Shown here one piece after another: positions 35,439 through 43,957 of a stretch of DNA of 64,000 bases. Source of the stretch: Desulfuromonadales bacterium (lineage in GTDB: Bacteria > Desulfobacterota > Desulfuromonadia > Desulfuromonadales > BM103); contig JACZKE010000046.1 of assembly GCA_014860225.1 (NCBI GenBank), positions 97,715 to 161,714 on the forward strand. Reading direction: 5' to 3'. Positions within the stretch are counted from its first letter, which is position 1; the number at the start of each line of letters is the position of its first letter. Made by a program: the position numbers and the translations under genes. The notes beneath the pieces were generated by a model that ran no database searches, had not been told where the DNA came from, and saw nothing but the letters and a program-made list of their open reading frames with translations.

Positions 35439-35515
35439 TGGCAGGCCAGGTAGGATTCGAACCTACAACACCCGGTTTTGGAGACCGGTGCTCTAGCCAT
35501 TAGAGCTACTGGCCT
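35439..35515 (-). tRNA. tRNA-Trp (CCA anticodon)
   Basis: The reverse strand folds as a cloverleaf: acceptor AGGCCAG/CTGGCCT, anticodon loop CTCCAAA with CCA, T loop TTCGAAT, and an encoded 3' CCA. It lies between rpmG and secE. Confidence 0.96.
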
Positions 35516-35551
35516 GCAACCTTAAACAATTTAGCCCGTCTGCAACCAGCG

Positions 35552-35701
35552 TTACTTGGTCTCGCGATGAACCGTGTGCTTCCGACAGAAACGGCAATAC
35601 TTTTTAAACTCCAGCTTATCAGGAGTATTTCGCTTGTTCTTGGTCGTGGTGTAATTGCGCTGCTTGCACTCGGTGCAGCCAAGGGTCACGATATCGCGCA
35701 T
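35552..35701 (-). CDS. rpmG: 50S ribosomal protein L33 (zinc form)
   Basis: Short gene read directly from the sequence between tuf2 and tRNA-Trp. 49 residues, [17 protein letters not shown] start, [19 protein letters not shown], end HTVHRETK. Cys 9, 12, 36 and 39 form a zinc ribbon, so it is the C+ type. Confidence 0.96.
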   Translation of the reverse strand: MRDIVTLGCTECKQRNYTTTKNKRNTPDKLEFKKYCRFCRKHTVHRETK

Positions 35702-35772
35702 GTATTTGTCCTCGGCGCCCTTCCGCGAGGGGAGGACGCTTGTTCATGTTAAAATTTCAGAGAATGACGAAA

Positions 35773-36972
35773 TTACTCAATAATGTCGCTGACGACACCG
35801 GCGCCAACGGTACGACCACCTTCGCGGATTGCGAAACGCAACTCTTTATCCATGGCGATCGGGGTGATCAGGTCCACAGTGATGGCAACGTTGTCACCAG
35901 GCATGACCATCTCGGTCCCTTCAGGAAGCTCGACAATACCCGTCACGTCCGTCGTGCGGAAATAAAACTGCGGACGGTAGCCTTTAAAGAATGGGGTATG
36001 ACGGCCGCCCTCTTCTTTGGTCAGGATGTACGCTTCGGCTTTAAACTTGGTGTGCGGAGTGATACTGCCCGGCTTCGCCAGAACCTGACCACGCTCGATG
36101 TCTTCACGCTTGACACCACGCAGAAGGATACCACAGTTATCACCGGCCTGACCCTGGTCAAGAAGCTTGCGGAACATCTCAACGCCGGTGACGACAGACT
36201 TGGCCGTGGCTTTCATGCCGACGATCTCGACATCTTCACCAACCTTGATAATACCGCGCTCAACACGACCGGTCGCAACCGTTCCACGGCCGGAGATCGA
36301 GAACACGTCCTCAACAGGCATCAGGAAGGGGCGGTCAACTGCACGCTCAGGCTCAGGAATGTAGGCGTCGACCTGGCGCATCAGCTCCAGGACCGGTTCG
36401 CAGGCGGGACAACCATCGTTGCCGCAACCGCACTCCAGCGCCTTCAGCGCGCTGCCGGGGATGATCGGAATATCGTCGCCGGGGAAATCGTAAGAGGAGA
36501 GCAGCTCGCGAATCTCGAGCTCAACCAGCTCCATCAACTCTTCGTCATCGACCATGTCAGCCTTGTTCAGAAACACCACCATGGAGGGCACGCCAACCTG
36601 ACGGGCGAGCAGGATGTGCTCACGGGTCTGGGGCATCGGGCCGTCGGCAGCAGAAACCACCAGGATAGCACCGTCCATCTGCGCGGCTCCGGTGATCATG
36701 TTCTTGACGTAGTCAGCGTGACCCGGGCAGTCAACGTGAGCATAGTGACGGTTAGCCGTCTCGTACTCAACGTGTGCCGTGGCGATCGTAATACCACGCT
36801 CACGTTCCTCGGGAGCGTTGTCGATCTGATCGAAGGCCTTGAACACGGCGCCGCCCTTTGAAGACAGGACCTTTGTGATCGCTGCCGTCAGGGTCGTCTT
36901 GCCGTGGTCAACGTGACCGATTGTTCCGATGTTAACATGGGGCTTAGTCCGCTCAAACTTGGCTTTGGCCAT
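35773..36972 (-). CDS. tuf: Elongation factor Tu, copy 2
   Basis: Second EF-Tu gene, 399 residues, in the tufB position behind the four-tRNA cluster. Differs from copy 1 by Val194, Asp247, Glu249 and Val362. The nucleotide sequences are also nearly the same, with scattered silent changes, which points to gene conversion. It keeps [20 protein letters not shown] and the Cys-rich loop at 181-191. A plain RBS (GGAGG) precedes the ATG. Confidence 0.98.
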   Translation of the reverse strand: MAKAKFERTKPHVNIGTIGHVDHGKTTLTAAITKVLSSKGGAVFKAFDQIDNAPEERERGITIATAHVEYETANRHYAHVDCPGHADYVKNMITGAAQMDGAILVVSAADGPMPQTREHILLARQVGVPSMVVFLNKADMVDDEELMELVELEIRELLSSYDFPGDDIPIIPGSALKALECGCGNDGCPACEPVLELMRQVDAYIPEPERAVDRPFLMPVEDVFSISGRGTVATGRVERGIIKVGEDVEIVGMKATAKSVVTGVEMFRKLLDQGQAGDNCGILLRGVKREDIERGQVLAKPGSITPHTKFKAEAYILTKEEGGRHTPFFKGYRPQFYFRTTDVTGIVELPEGTEMVMPGDNVAITVDLITPIAMDKELRFAIREGGRTVGAGVVSDIIE

Positions 36973-37126
36973 TGCGTTGTCCTCCCTTACCTGTGTCTTC
37001 TCTTTTAAAGATACCTGCGTTTATTCGCCAGCGGGCTGATCTCTTTCGACAAGCAGATACCCCGCACACCCACTTTTGAAACGAACCCGATACCGTCAAC
37101 CGCCTTTTGCCGTGCTAATTATGAGA

Positions 37127-37202
37127 TGGAGCCCACAATCGGATTCGAACCGATGACCTCATCCTTACCAAGGATGTGCTCTACCTACTGAGCTATGTGG
37201 GC
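37127..37202 (-). tRNA. tRNA-Thr (GGT anticodon)
   Basis: Minus-strand cloverleaf with acceptor GCCCACA/TGTGGGC, anticodon loop CTTGGTAA, T loop TTCGAAT, encoded CCA. Last tRNA before tuf2. Confidence 0.96.
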
Positions 37203-37237
37203 CTGCAAATCATCCGCTTCTGAGGCAGTCAAGAAAT

Positions 37238-37314
37238 TGGAGCGGGAAACGGGATTCGAACCCGCGACCCTCAGCTTGGAAGGCTGACGCTCTAGCCAAC
37301 TGAGCTACTCCCGC
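37238..37314 (-). tRNA. tRNA-Gly (TCC anticodon)
   Basis: Minus-strand cloverleaf with acceptor GCGGGAG, anticodon loop CTTCCAA, T loop TTCGAAT, encoded CCA. 35 bases upstream of tRNA-Thr(GGT). Confidence 0.96.
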
Positions 37315-37450
37315 ATAAATCGTTTCGTTGGGCTTTATGCTAAACCTTATGAAGTTTTCGTTGTGGAGTCCAGCTGCGCCATCCTCGCAGTTACTTCGGC
37401 TACCAACCTCCTGCGGCAAACAGCCCTGCTTTTCTCCGGCAAGTCATAAA

Positions 37451-37535
37451 TGGTGGAGGGGGGAGGATTCGAACCTCCGAAGTCTACGACGTCAGATTTA
37501 CAGTCTGATCCCTTTGGCCACTCGGGAACCCCTCC
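37451..37535 (-). tRNA. tRNA-Tyr (GTA anticodon)
   Basis: Minus-strand class II tRNA of 85 bases with a long variable arm. Acceptor GGAGGGG, anticodon loop CTGTAAA, T loop TTCGAAT, encoded CCA. Confidence 0.96.
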
Positions 37536-37588
37536 AGGGGACATCTTTTATTCAGTTTTAAGAGGAGCCAAGCTCCCCGGTAGCTCAA

Positions 37589-37664
37589 TGGAGCTGGCGA
37601 GAGGAATCGAACCCCCAACATCCTCATTACAAGTGAGGTGCTCTGCCTATTGAGCTACGCCAGC
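37589..37664 (-). tRNA. tRNA-Thr (TGT anticodon)
   Basis: Minus-strand cloverleaf with acceptor GCTGGCG, anticodon loop CTTGTAA, T loop TTCGATT, encoded CCA. First gene of the Thr-Tyr-Gly-Thr-tuf unit, the same order as thrU-tyrU-glyT-thrT-tufB in E. coli. Confidence 0.96.
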
Positions 37665-37675
37665 ACAAGGGGCGT

Positions 37676-37704
37676 TATATACAACAGCGCCAGGCGAATT
37701 GCAA
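37676..37704 (-). promoter_or_regulatory. Proximal promoter of the tRNA-tuf-rpoBC unit
   Basis: Minus strand TTGCAA (37699-37704), 17-base spacer, TATATA (37676-37681). The -10 box lies about 12 bases upstream of tRNA-Thr(TGT). Confidence 0.65.
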
Positions 37705-37748
37705 GAAAAAATTTGCGTACAGCCTGATAACGCCATCACAAGTGGGCA

Positions 37749-37777
37749 GTTATAACGAAAACAAAGAACCATGTCAA
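37749..37777 (-). promoter_or_regulatory. Distal promoter of the tRNA-tuf-rpoBC unit
   Basis: Minus strand TTGACA (37772-37777), 17-base spacer, TATAAC (37749-37754): near-consensus sigma-70 promoter, 73 bases upstream of the proximal one. Tandem promoters are usual for stable-RNA and ribosomal units. Confidence 0.7.
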
Positions 37778-37826
37778 ACAACAAAACCTTTTTCAAATAA
37801 AAAGGTCTCCACGGGAGAGATTCGCC

Positions 37827-37864
37827 TTGACAAACGTGACCGATTTGGTTATATATAAATAACC
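37827..37864 (+). promoter_or_regulatory. Rightward consensus promoter with palindromic -10 region
   Basis: TTGACA (37827-37832), 17-base spacer, TATATA (37850-37855). The -10 box lies inside an inverted repeat GGTTAT-atataa-ATAACC (37847-37864), which could be an operator. The only thing downstream on this strand is the short hairpin RNA described next. Confidence 0.65.
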
Positions 37865-37920
37865 ACAGAAACCCATTTATCGGGATGTCCTTCTCCCTCC
37901 TGAGGACATCCCATTTTTTT
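37862..37920 (+). ncRNA. Candidate small RNA of about 59 nt with an anti-Shine-Dalgarno loop
   Basis: The consensus promoter at 37827-37855 is followed by a perfect nine-base hairpin, GGGATGTCC (37882-37890) with its complement GGACATCCC (37904-37912), and then A plus seven T: a rho-independent terminator about 60 bases after the expected start. The 13-base loop contains CCTCCT (37896-37901), the exact complement of AGGAGG. No reading frame fits and the next gene is on the other strand. A short antisense-acting RNA is the simplest reading; the targets are unknown. Confidence 0.55.
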
Positions 37921-38010
37921 GTCAGCTCTCCGACCACAAAAACCCTCGTGGACATTCAACCAATCCTGACAAACCGCACCCCATGGACAATCAGACGATA
38001 GCGATCTAAT

Positions 38011-38820
38011 CTACCGCGGTATTCCGGTATTCGTTGCGACCTTTGCCGATACCAGACTGACTCTTGGTTTACCCATCAGTGGATTTTCATCTACCAACAG
38101 GGTGCAGCCATAACTTTGCGACAGCTGTTCTCCAGTCAAGACCTGCCGCGGCGTACCGACCTTCTCGACTTCACCATCTTTAAGAAGCAGTAAACGATCG
38201 GCGTAGCTGGATGCCAGGTTCAGATCATGAGAGACCATAACAATCGTAATCTGTGCCTCATGCCTCAGCCGCTCCATCAGATCCATGATCCTCAACTGGT
38301 GGGCTGGATCAAGCGATGCCGTCGGTTCGTCCAGAAGCAAAACTTCCGACTGTTGACAGATTGCTCTGGCGATAATGACCCGCTGTCGCTCGCCGCCGCT
38401 GAGTTGATTGAGTCGGCGATCCGCCAAGTGAATGGTCTCGGTAAACTGCATTGCCTGCTCAGCCAATCGCAGATCTTTTTCCCCTTCAACGGCCAGCCAT
38501 CCCAAATGGGGATACCGCCCCATAAGGACAGTTTCAGCTACAGTGAATGGAAAGTCGGCATTGATCTGCTGAGGGACAAGGGCCAGAATGCGTGCTAGTT
38601 CTTTCCTTGAATATCGGCTAAGCAGCCGCTGGCGGACCAGGATACTGCCCTCTGCTAGCGGGTGTAAGCCCGCCAGAGCTTTAAGCAGGGTGGTCTTGCC
38701 GGCGCCGTTCGGGCCAATAATAACAAAAAATTCCCCTCGTTCAACCTGCACGGAGACATGTCTTATTACCGAGCGGTCGCCATGCCGAAGGCTGACCCCG
38801 CTAACCTCGATCAGGCTCAT
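38011..38820 (-). CDS. btuD: Cobalamin ABC transporter ATP-binding protein
   Basis: Energizes B12 import across the inner membrane with the BtuC-like permease. 269 residues. Walker A GPNGAGKTT (about 36-44), Q loop PQQ, signature LSGGERQRV, Walker B VLLLDEPTASLD, H loop VSHD. It overlaps the permease gene by four bases. The family also serves iron siderophores; the cobalamin riboswitch upstream of this operon makes B12 or a related corrinoid the likely substrate. Confidence 0.9.
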   Translation of the reverse strand: MSLIEVSGVSLRHGDRSVIRHVSVQVERGEFFVIIGPNGAGKTTLLKALAGLHPLAEGSILVRQRLLSRYSRKELARILALVPQQINADFPFTVAETVLMGRYPHLGWLAVEGEKDLRLAEQAMQFTETIHLADRRLNQLSGGERQRVIIARAICQQSEVLLLDEPTASLDPAHQLRIMDLMERLRHEAQITIVMVSHDLNLASSYADRLLLLKDGEVEKVGTPRQVLTGEQLSQSYGCTLLVDENPLMGKPRVSLVSAKVATNTGIPR

Positions 38821-39827
38821 CGCCTCCCCCTCCAGAGCAAGCAGATAAAGAGAGGCGCACCAACCAGAGCTGTCACAATCCCTACTGACATCTCACCCTG
38901 ACTCGGCAGGCTACGGGCCAGCAGATCACAAAGGATCAGATAGGAGGCTCCCGTAAGAACAGAAGCGGGAATCAGAATGCGATGATCGGAACCCAGGACC
39001 AGTCGCAAGACATGCGGAATCGTCAAGCCGACAAAACCGATCAGACCTGAAAAACAGACAGTCAGACTCACCATCAGGGAGGCCGTCAAAAGAAGCACAA
39101 AGGTAACCGCTGCAACGTTAACACCCATGGCCGAGGCGCTTTCACGACCGGTCAGTAACAGGTTAAGTGGCTGCGCAAGAAGAAAAATCAGCAAGAAGCA
39201 TGGGAGGACTCCGAGCAGCAACGCTAAGTTGTCGACGCCGACTGAGGAAAGATCCCCCATCAACCAGAAAATTATTTTCTGCATCTGCGCGGTTTTACTG
39301 ACAGAGATCAAGAACATGATGATCGCACCGCAAAAGGCGTTAACCATCACTCCACCCAACAGGAGGGAATCGCTGTTACTCTCCTTGCGACCGCTCAATA
39401 ACAGAACCAGCGACAGGACCGCCAGCGAACCGACAAAAGAGCTCAGAGCCAGACCAGGAAAGAGGCTGAACCCGGCCAGTATGCCAAGGATTGCCCCGAC
39501 CGCCGAGCCACCTGAAATCCCGAGGATATAAGGTTCTGCCAAAGGGTTGCGCAACAAGGCCTGGAACACCAGTCCTCCTAGAGAAAGGGCTGCGCCGACA
39601 GTCGCCGCAAGGATCACCCGCGGCCCACGCAGCTGCCAGACGATCACCTCAAGAGTTGCATCCGCTTCACCCCATCCCAACAACAGCCGCCAGGCCGCGC
39701 CGATATCACCGGATGAGCCAATGGTTAATCCGAGCACCATAGTGCCGAGCAACAGCAGGCTGAGTAACAGCGTCACTGAGATCAGCTTTTTGTAGACAGG
39801 GTTGCAACCAGCGATTCTCATGGTCAC
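38817..39827 (-). CDS. btuC: Cobalamin ABC transporter permease (FecCD/BtuC family)
   Basis: Inner-membrane channel of the importer. 336 residues, about ten hydrophobic helices. Family motifs LRGPRVILAATVGAALSLGG, FQALLRNPLAEPYILGISGG (split here only for length) and CFSGLIGFVGLTIPHVLRL are present. It overlaps both btuF and btuD by four bases, so the three are translated together. Confidence 0.9.
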   Translation of the reverse strand: MTMRIAGCNPVYKKLISVTLLLSLLLLGTMVLGLTIGSSGDIGAAWRLLLGWGEADATLEVIVWQLRGPRVILAATVGAALSLGGLVFQALLRNPLAEPYILGISGGSAVGAILGILAGFSLFPGLALSSFVGSLAVLSLVLLLSGRKESNSDSLLLGGVMVNAFCGAIIMFLISVSKTAQMQKIIFWLMGDLSSVGVDNLALLLGVLPCFLLIFLLAQPLNLLLTGRESASAMGVNVAAVTFVLLLTASLMVSLTVCFSGLIGFVGLTIPHVLRLVLGSDHRILIPASVLTGASYLILCDLLARSLPSQGEMSVGIVTALVGAPLFICLLWRGRR

Positions 39828-40723
39828 TGTCCACCGGTGTCTGCGAGTTCGGGATGAAGCAGCTCTACCAGATGCTCCAGCGCATCGATCGACCTCGGCG
39901 AAGGGCGGTTGAAGAGATCAGTATCAACGACAAGCAGACGGTTATTGCGCACCGCCGGAATCTGCGGCCAGGCTTCCCATTGCGCGCGCAGTTGCTTTTC
40001 AGAATAGCCGCCCCCCATCGAAACCAGAATAACCACATCAGGCTTGAGATCCAGCAGTTCTTCCCATGAGTAGCGTGGATAACCACTGCGATCTGCCGCC
40101 AGATTGATTGCTCCGGCACGCGTCAGCAACTGGTGCAAAAACGTGTCCGAGCCGGCAGAAAACACCGGTTGAGCATCAACCTGAAAGAAAACCCGCGGAC
40201 GTTCAGTGACTCCAGCAATTTTTCGGGCAACCCGATCGAGCCGCTGCCTGTATCCTTTCAGCAGGAGATCCGCCTGCGCCTGTGTCTGGAAAATCTCTCC
40301 CAGTCGCGCCACCGTATCAATCACAGCCTCGAGGCTTTGCGGATCAAAAGCGTAGACCGGAATCCCCAGGGCCTCGAGCCGATCAATGGCTTCTTTCGGA
40401 TTGCCGTCCCGGGCGGCCAGGCAGAGCTGCGGACGCAACTTGACAATCTTTTCGATATCAAGAGCGACATAGGAGCCGACCTTCGGCAAGCTGGTCGCAG
40501 CTTCGGGGAAGGTTGCAAACCGGGTCACTCCGACCAGAGCGTCCCCGCCGCCGACCTCGAAGCTGGTCTCAGTCAGGCTCGGGATTAAAGACACGACGCG
40601 CGTCAGGGGCTCCGCCACTTCAACTCTACGACCAAGCTGATCGATCAGTTCCCGGCTCTGTGCGGGGTTGGCCAGAATCAACACTGCCAGCAAAGAGAGC
40701 ACCGCGAATATGCTACTTTTCAT
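39824..40723 (-). CDS. btuF: Periplasmic cobalamin-binding protein
   Basis: Captures B12 in the periplasm and delivers it to BtuCD. 299 residues. Signal peptide about 1-23 (ends PAQS). Two-lobed type III binding protein with RVVSLIPSLTETSFEVGGGDALVGVT-type N-terminal lobe and KPDVVILVS in the second. No lipobox Cys, so it should be soluble in the periplasm. It follows btuB by about 97 bases. Confidence 0.88.
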   Translation of the reverse strand: MKSSIFAVLSLLAVLILANPAQSRELIDQLGRRVEVAEPLTRVVSLIPSLTETSFEVGGGDALVGVTRFATFPEAATSLPKVGSYVALDIEKIVKLRPQLCLAARDGNPKEAIDRLEALGIPVYAFDPQSLEAVIDTVARLGEIFQTQAQADLLLKGYRQRLDRVARKIAGVTERPRVFFQVDAQPVFSAGSDTFLHQLLTRAGAINLAADRSGYPRYSWEELLDLKPDVVILVSMGGGYSEKQLRAQWEAWPQIPAVRNNRLLVVDTDLFNRPSPRSIDALEHLVELLHPELADTGGQ

Positions 40724-40820
40724 AGGAAAACCGGGTCACAAAAAAGTGAAGCGCCATCGCCAGGGGCTTCCCTGGCGACAGCCTGGTTTTAATCACCTGT
40801 CATACAGGCATCGAAGTTAC

Positions 40821-42806
40821 TCAGAACACAAAACTGAGTCCCGCTACAAAGTTAATTTCTGGAGAGGGATAGAATCCTCCTTCTCCCATAAAATTCAGAG
40901 CTCCAAATTCGGAATACTCTTCATCAAGGATATTGTTAATGGCAATGAAGGCTGAACCTTTCTTCAACAAGTAAGAGAGCTTGCCAGTCAGGTAGAAATA
41001 ATCATCCAGCTTGTCATGGCTGTTATCAAAGTCGGAGATAAATCGCCGCTCGCCGACATAAGTGCCGTTCAGACCAAGCAGAATGTGGCGGCCGAACTGC
41101 TTGCTTGCGCCCAAGGTCAATTGATGTTTCGGCACATTGGGCAACTCCTTACCGTCATACTGGCCACCGTCAATCTCGGTATCCCTGAGGGTATAGCTGC
41201 CGTTGAACAGGATATCGTAGATTTCTTTGCTGGCTGACAGTTCTATACCCTGCCTTACACTCTCACCATCTAGATTTTCATTTGCGAATGTCGTCGGGTT
41301 GAAAAAAATCTCATTCTCTGTCACAACCCGAAATAGATTTACGCTAAGGGCTAATCCCGACTCAAACGTATGGCGCAAACCCACCTCATAATCATCAGAG
41401 GTTTGTGACTTCAGGTTACTGTTTACCGAGTTCGCAAAGAAATTGAACATCTCGTCAAGGACAGGGTATCGGAAACTTTTCGAATAACTGACATAAACCG
41501 AAGAATTGTCCATAAAGCGATAATTCCCCCCGAGGGTATAAAGATCTTCACTAATCGTATTCGAATCTGACATCCCGGCATCAATCGATTTAAACTCAAA
41601 CTCGGCACGATCTTTTCTGAACCCGCCTGAAACGGCAAGGTCTTCCGTAAGGGAAATGTCTGCATGGGCAAAATATCCGTAACTTTCTTTGCTTAGCTCA
41701 TAAGATGCAACAGATGGAAAGCCGAAGAAGATTGACTCATTCAGGATGTCCTCGTCGCTCTTCTCATAATCGAAGCCCAACAGGACCTTGGTGACATAGC
41801 CGAAAAGTTGTTCGTTCAAAACCAGCTGGGGAGACAGCATCAGAGTATCTATCTCTGTCTTGCCGATATACTCTCCGACATCAAAAAAAGAAAAAAACTG
41901 CGATTCTCTTTGCCGGGTCGAGGCACTCACATTCAAGAAGCTGTCACCTGTGAGAAAAAGTTTCAAACCGCCCTGCAGATACCAATCCTCTGTATCCGCG
42001 TAGTCATCAGGGTGAAGCGTAGCAGTTCTCGATATACCACTGTCCAGCTCACTTTTTGTCAAAGCACCGGGAAGACTCGTCTCCTCGTCATGATAACCAC
42101 TATTCAGATTAAGAGAAAGTCGGTCTGAGACTTCATACTCCAAGTTGAAACCAAGATCTTTGGCCAGAGAGTCACTATTGTCACGGTAGCCATCCGAAGT
42201 TCGGTAGTTGCCGTTCATGGCAATAGAAAAATGGTTCATTGCGCCACTCACAGCAGCATTTCCTTGAAACGTGTCATAGCTGCCGGCAAACATGGTTCCA
42301 GTGATACTCGGTTCCTGAGTGCCTTTTTTTGTAATGACATTTATGACGCCACCGGTAGCATTGTCACCGTACAAGACGCTACCTCTGCCACCACGAACAA
42401 TCTCAATCCTCTCGACCCGGTCTTTGGGTATAAGAGACCAGTCCACCCCGCTCAAATCAGACTGATTGATACGTCGGCCATCGACCAGCACCAGGGTGTT
42501 CAGCGACGCCGTTTCACCAAAGCCTCGCAGGTCAACGGTGTAATGCCTGCCGTTGCCGGCGATATCGTTGACCAGAACACCGGCAACGCCTCTGAGCAAT
42601 TCAGGCACCGTTTGGGCCGCCGACTGAGCAATCTCGGACTCAGTGATGACCGTCACATTGGCGGGTATCGTTGAGATCTCTTCCTCCTGCCTGGTCGCAG
42701 TGACCACAACCTCCTCCAAAACCGCTGCAGGCTGATCGGCTTCCGCCGCATAGGCCGTACTGCAAAACCACAGACACAAAAACACTCCCAGCAGACTTCT
42801 GTACAT
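40821..42806 (-). CDS. btuB: TonB-dependent outer-membrane receptor, probable cobalamin receptor
   Basis: Takes up corrinoids through the outer membrane with TonB energy. 661 residues: signal peptide (about 1-20, ends TAYA), TonB box EEVVVTATR near 31, plug domain (VPELLRGVAGV, VDLRGFGE, VLVDGRRINQ, VERIEIVRGGRGSVLYGDNATGGVINVIT), then a 22-strand barrel ending in Phe (VAGLSFVF). RBS AGGAG precedes the ATG. The riboswitch directly upstream and btuFCD downstream support the substrate. Confidence 0.9.
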   Translation of the reverse strand: MYRSLLGVFLCLWFCSTAYAAEADQPAAVLEEVVVTATRQEEEISTIPANVTVITESEIAQSAAQTVPELLRGVAGVLVNDIAGNGRHYTVDLRGFGETASLNTLVLVDGRRINQSDLSGVDWSLIPKDRVERIEIVRGGRGSVLYGDNATGGVINVITKKGTQEPSITGTMFAGSYDTFQGNAAVSGAMNHFSIAMNGNYRTSDGYRDNSDSLAKDLGFNLEYEVSDRLSLNLNSGYHDEETSLPGALTKSELDSGISRTATLHPDDYADTEDWYLQGGLKLFLTGDSFLNVSASTRQRESQFFSFFDVGEYIGKTEIDTLMLSPQLVLNEQLFGYVTKVLLGFDYEKSDEDILNESIFFGFPSVASYELSKESYGYFAHADISLTEDLAVSGGFRKDRAEFEFKSIDAGMSDSNTISEDLYTLGGNYRFMDNSSVYVSYSKSFRYPVLDEMFNFFANSVNSNLKSQTSDDYEVGLRHTFESGLALSVNLFRVVTENEIFFNPTTFANENLDGESVRQGIELSASKEIYDILFNGSYTLRDTEIDGGQYDGKELPNVPKHQLTLGASKQFGRHILLGLNGTYVGERRFISDFDNSHDKLDDYFYLTGKLSYLLKKGSAFIAINNILDEEYSEFGALNFMGEGGFYPSPEINFVAGLSFVF

Positions 42807-42847
42807 GTCCGACTCCTGTTACACAAGGGACCGGGAGACTGCAATTA

Positions 42848-42886
42848 AAAAAATCCCCGGTCAATAAAAATTGATCCGGGGATTCC
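42848..42886 (-). terminator. Riboswitch-controlled rho-independent terminator before btuB
   Basis: On the minus strand AATCCCCGG-A-TCAAT pairs with ATTGA-CCGGGGATT across a short TTTT loop and is followed by seven T. It lies between the cobalamin aptamer and the btuB start, so the aptamer most likely acts by transcription termination. Confidence 0.85.
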
Positions 42887-43105
42887 CTGTAATATCCACG
42901 AATTTTCCGGCAACTCTCCTTCAACCACGAGGACAGCAGCGCTACTTCTTTCAGACAGGTCTTCTGACTTCCGGTTCATCCTACTGATCGCGCCTTCCCA
43001 ACCCGGTAAAGAGTCAGTGGCTTCCATGCGATGTTCGTCCCCGGTTACAGCGGCGGGCCCGTCCCGGATTTACACCGGGTTTCCTTTCAACCTGAGTCCA
43101 CTGTT
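42887..43105 (-). ncRNA. Cobalamin riboswitch
   Basis: Minus-strand RNA upstream of btuB with the hallmarks of the B12 aptamer: AAAGGAAACCCGGTGTAAATCCGGG-type P2/P3 region, CCGCCGCTGTAA, GCCACTG, and the B12 box AGTCAGAAGACCTGTC (complement of 42954-42969). P1 can form between CTCAGGT (43091-43097 complement) and ACCTGTCTGA. Bound cobalamin should favour the downstream terminator and shut off btuBFCD. Confidence 0.93.
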
Positions 43106-43157
43106 AAAGCGCGGATTGAGATTGAAGCCTTGCGGCATCTGAAAATTATTGTGTTAC

Positions 43158-43185
43158 CTTATCTAAACCTTTCTCGTAAAGTCAA
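43158..43185 (-). promoter_or_regulatory. Probable btu operon promoter
   Basis: Minus strand TTGACT (43180-43185) followed by GATAAG/ATAAGG 16-17 bases on, in the 96-base gap between rlmB and the aptamer. The -10 box is weak, so this is tentative. Confidence 0.4.
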
Positions 43186-43200
43186 GCAGCACCTGACCTT

Positions 43201-43953
43201 CTATTTCGATACAGCTGCCAGCTGCTGCCGCACTACTTCGAACAGGGCAACCGCACTCGCCGAAGCGGCATTCAGGGAAGCAATCTCACCGACCATCGGA
43301 ATCTCCAGAAGACCATCACAGAGTTCGCGGGTACGATGACGCAAGCCTTCGCCTTCACTGCCAATCACCAAAGCCAGATGGCCGGAAAGATCCGTCGTAA
43401 ACAACGGCTGTGCGCCGTCTCCGGCAGCCAGCCCGTAGATCCAGAACCCGCTTTTTTTCAGCAGCTCCATGGCCCGGGCAAGATTGGTCACCTGGCAGAT
43501 GGCCAGATGCTCCACAGCTCCGGCCGAGGCACGATCAACCACATTGGTGATGCCGCAGCTGCGATCTTTCGTTAAAATCACCCCCTGACAGCCGGAGGCG
43601 TCCGCGTTGCGCAGAATGGCACCCAGGTTGTGCGGGTCGGTAATCCCGTCAAGCAACAGAAAGCGCCCGGTTTTCCCGGTGCTCTGCCACACTAACAGCA
43701 GGTCTTCGATCTCCGCATAGGGGAACGGTTCCATGCTTAATACCACGCCCTGGTGATGAGGCTGGCCGGCCATGCCGTCGAGGTCCTGACGTTTTCTTTG
43801 CCGGACCGGGATGCCACGCTCACGCGCCAGGGCGAGCAGCTCATCGACCCGCTGGCCGGCGCCCTTTTCATCCACAAACAGTTCGAGGGGCTGGCGACGA
43901 CCGCGCAATCCCTCACGTACCGGGTGAATCCCGTATAGATAATCGATTTTCAC
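43201..43953 (-). CDS. rlmB: 23S rRNA 2'-O-ribose methyltransferase (RlmB/TrmH family)
   Basis: SPOUT methyltransferase expected to methylate G2251 of 23S rRNA. The N-terminal substrate-binding domain (DYLYGIHPVREGLR) is followed by the knot domain with DGITDPHNLGAILRNADASG, LVIGSEGEGL and the C-terminal IPMVGEIASLNAASASAVALFE. I prefer the GTG start at 43953 (250 residues), four bases after the pyrF stop with GGAAGG upstream; an ATG at 43992 would overlap pyrF. RlmB versus TrmH or another relative rests on the N-terminal domain. Confidence 0.88.
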   Translation of the reverse strand: MKIDYLYGIHPVREGLRGRRQPLELFVDEKGAGQRVDELLALARERGIPVRQRKRQDLDGMAGQPHHQGVVLSMEPFPYAEIEDLLLVWQSTGKTGRFLLLDGITDPHNLGAILRNADASGCQGVILTKDRSCGITNVVDRASAGAVEHLAICQVTNLARAMELLKKSGFWIYGLAAGDGAQPLFTTDLSGHLALVIGSEGEGLRHRTRELCDGLLEIPMVGEIASLNAASASAVALFEVVRQQLAAVSK

Positions 43954-43957
43954 GTTT

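Noticed and set aside
35740..36861. 373-codon open frame on the plus strand over tuf2
   Set aside because: Antisense shadow of EF-Tu; no RBS, and it mirrors the one over tuf1.
37780..37920. The short hairpin after the rightward promoter as an attenuator of a downstream gene
   Set aside because: No plus-strand gene follows. btuD is on the opposite strand, and its end shows no matching leader.
37647..37955. 102-codon minus-strand frame upstream of the tRNA cluster
   Set aside because: It runs through tRNA-Thr, both promoters and the sRNA hairpin; no RBS.
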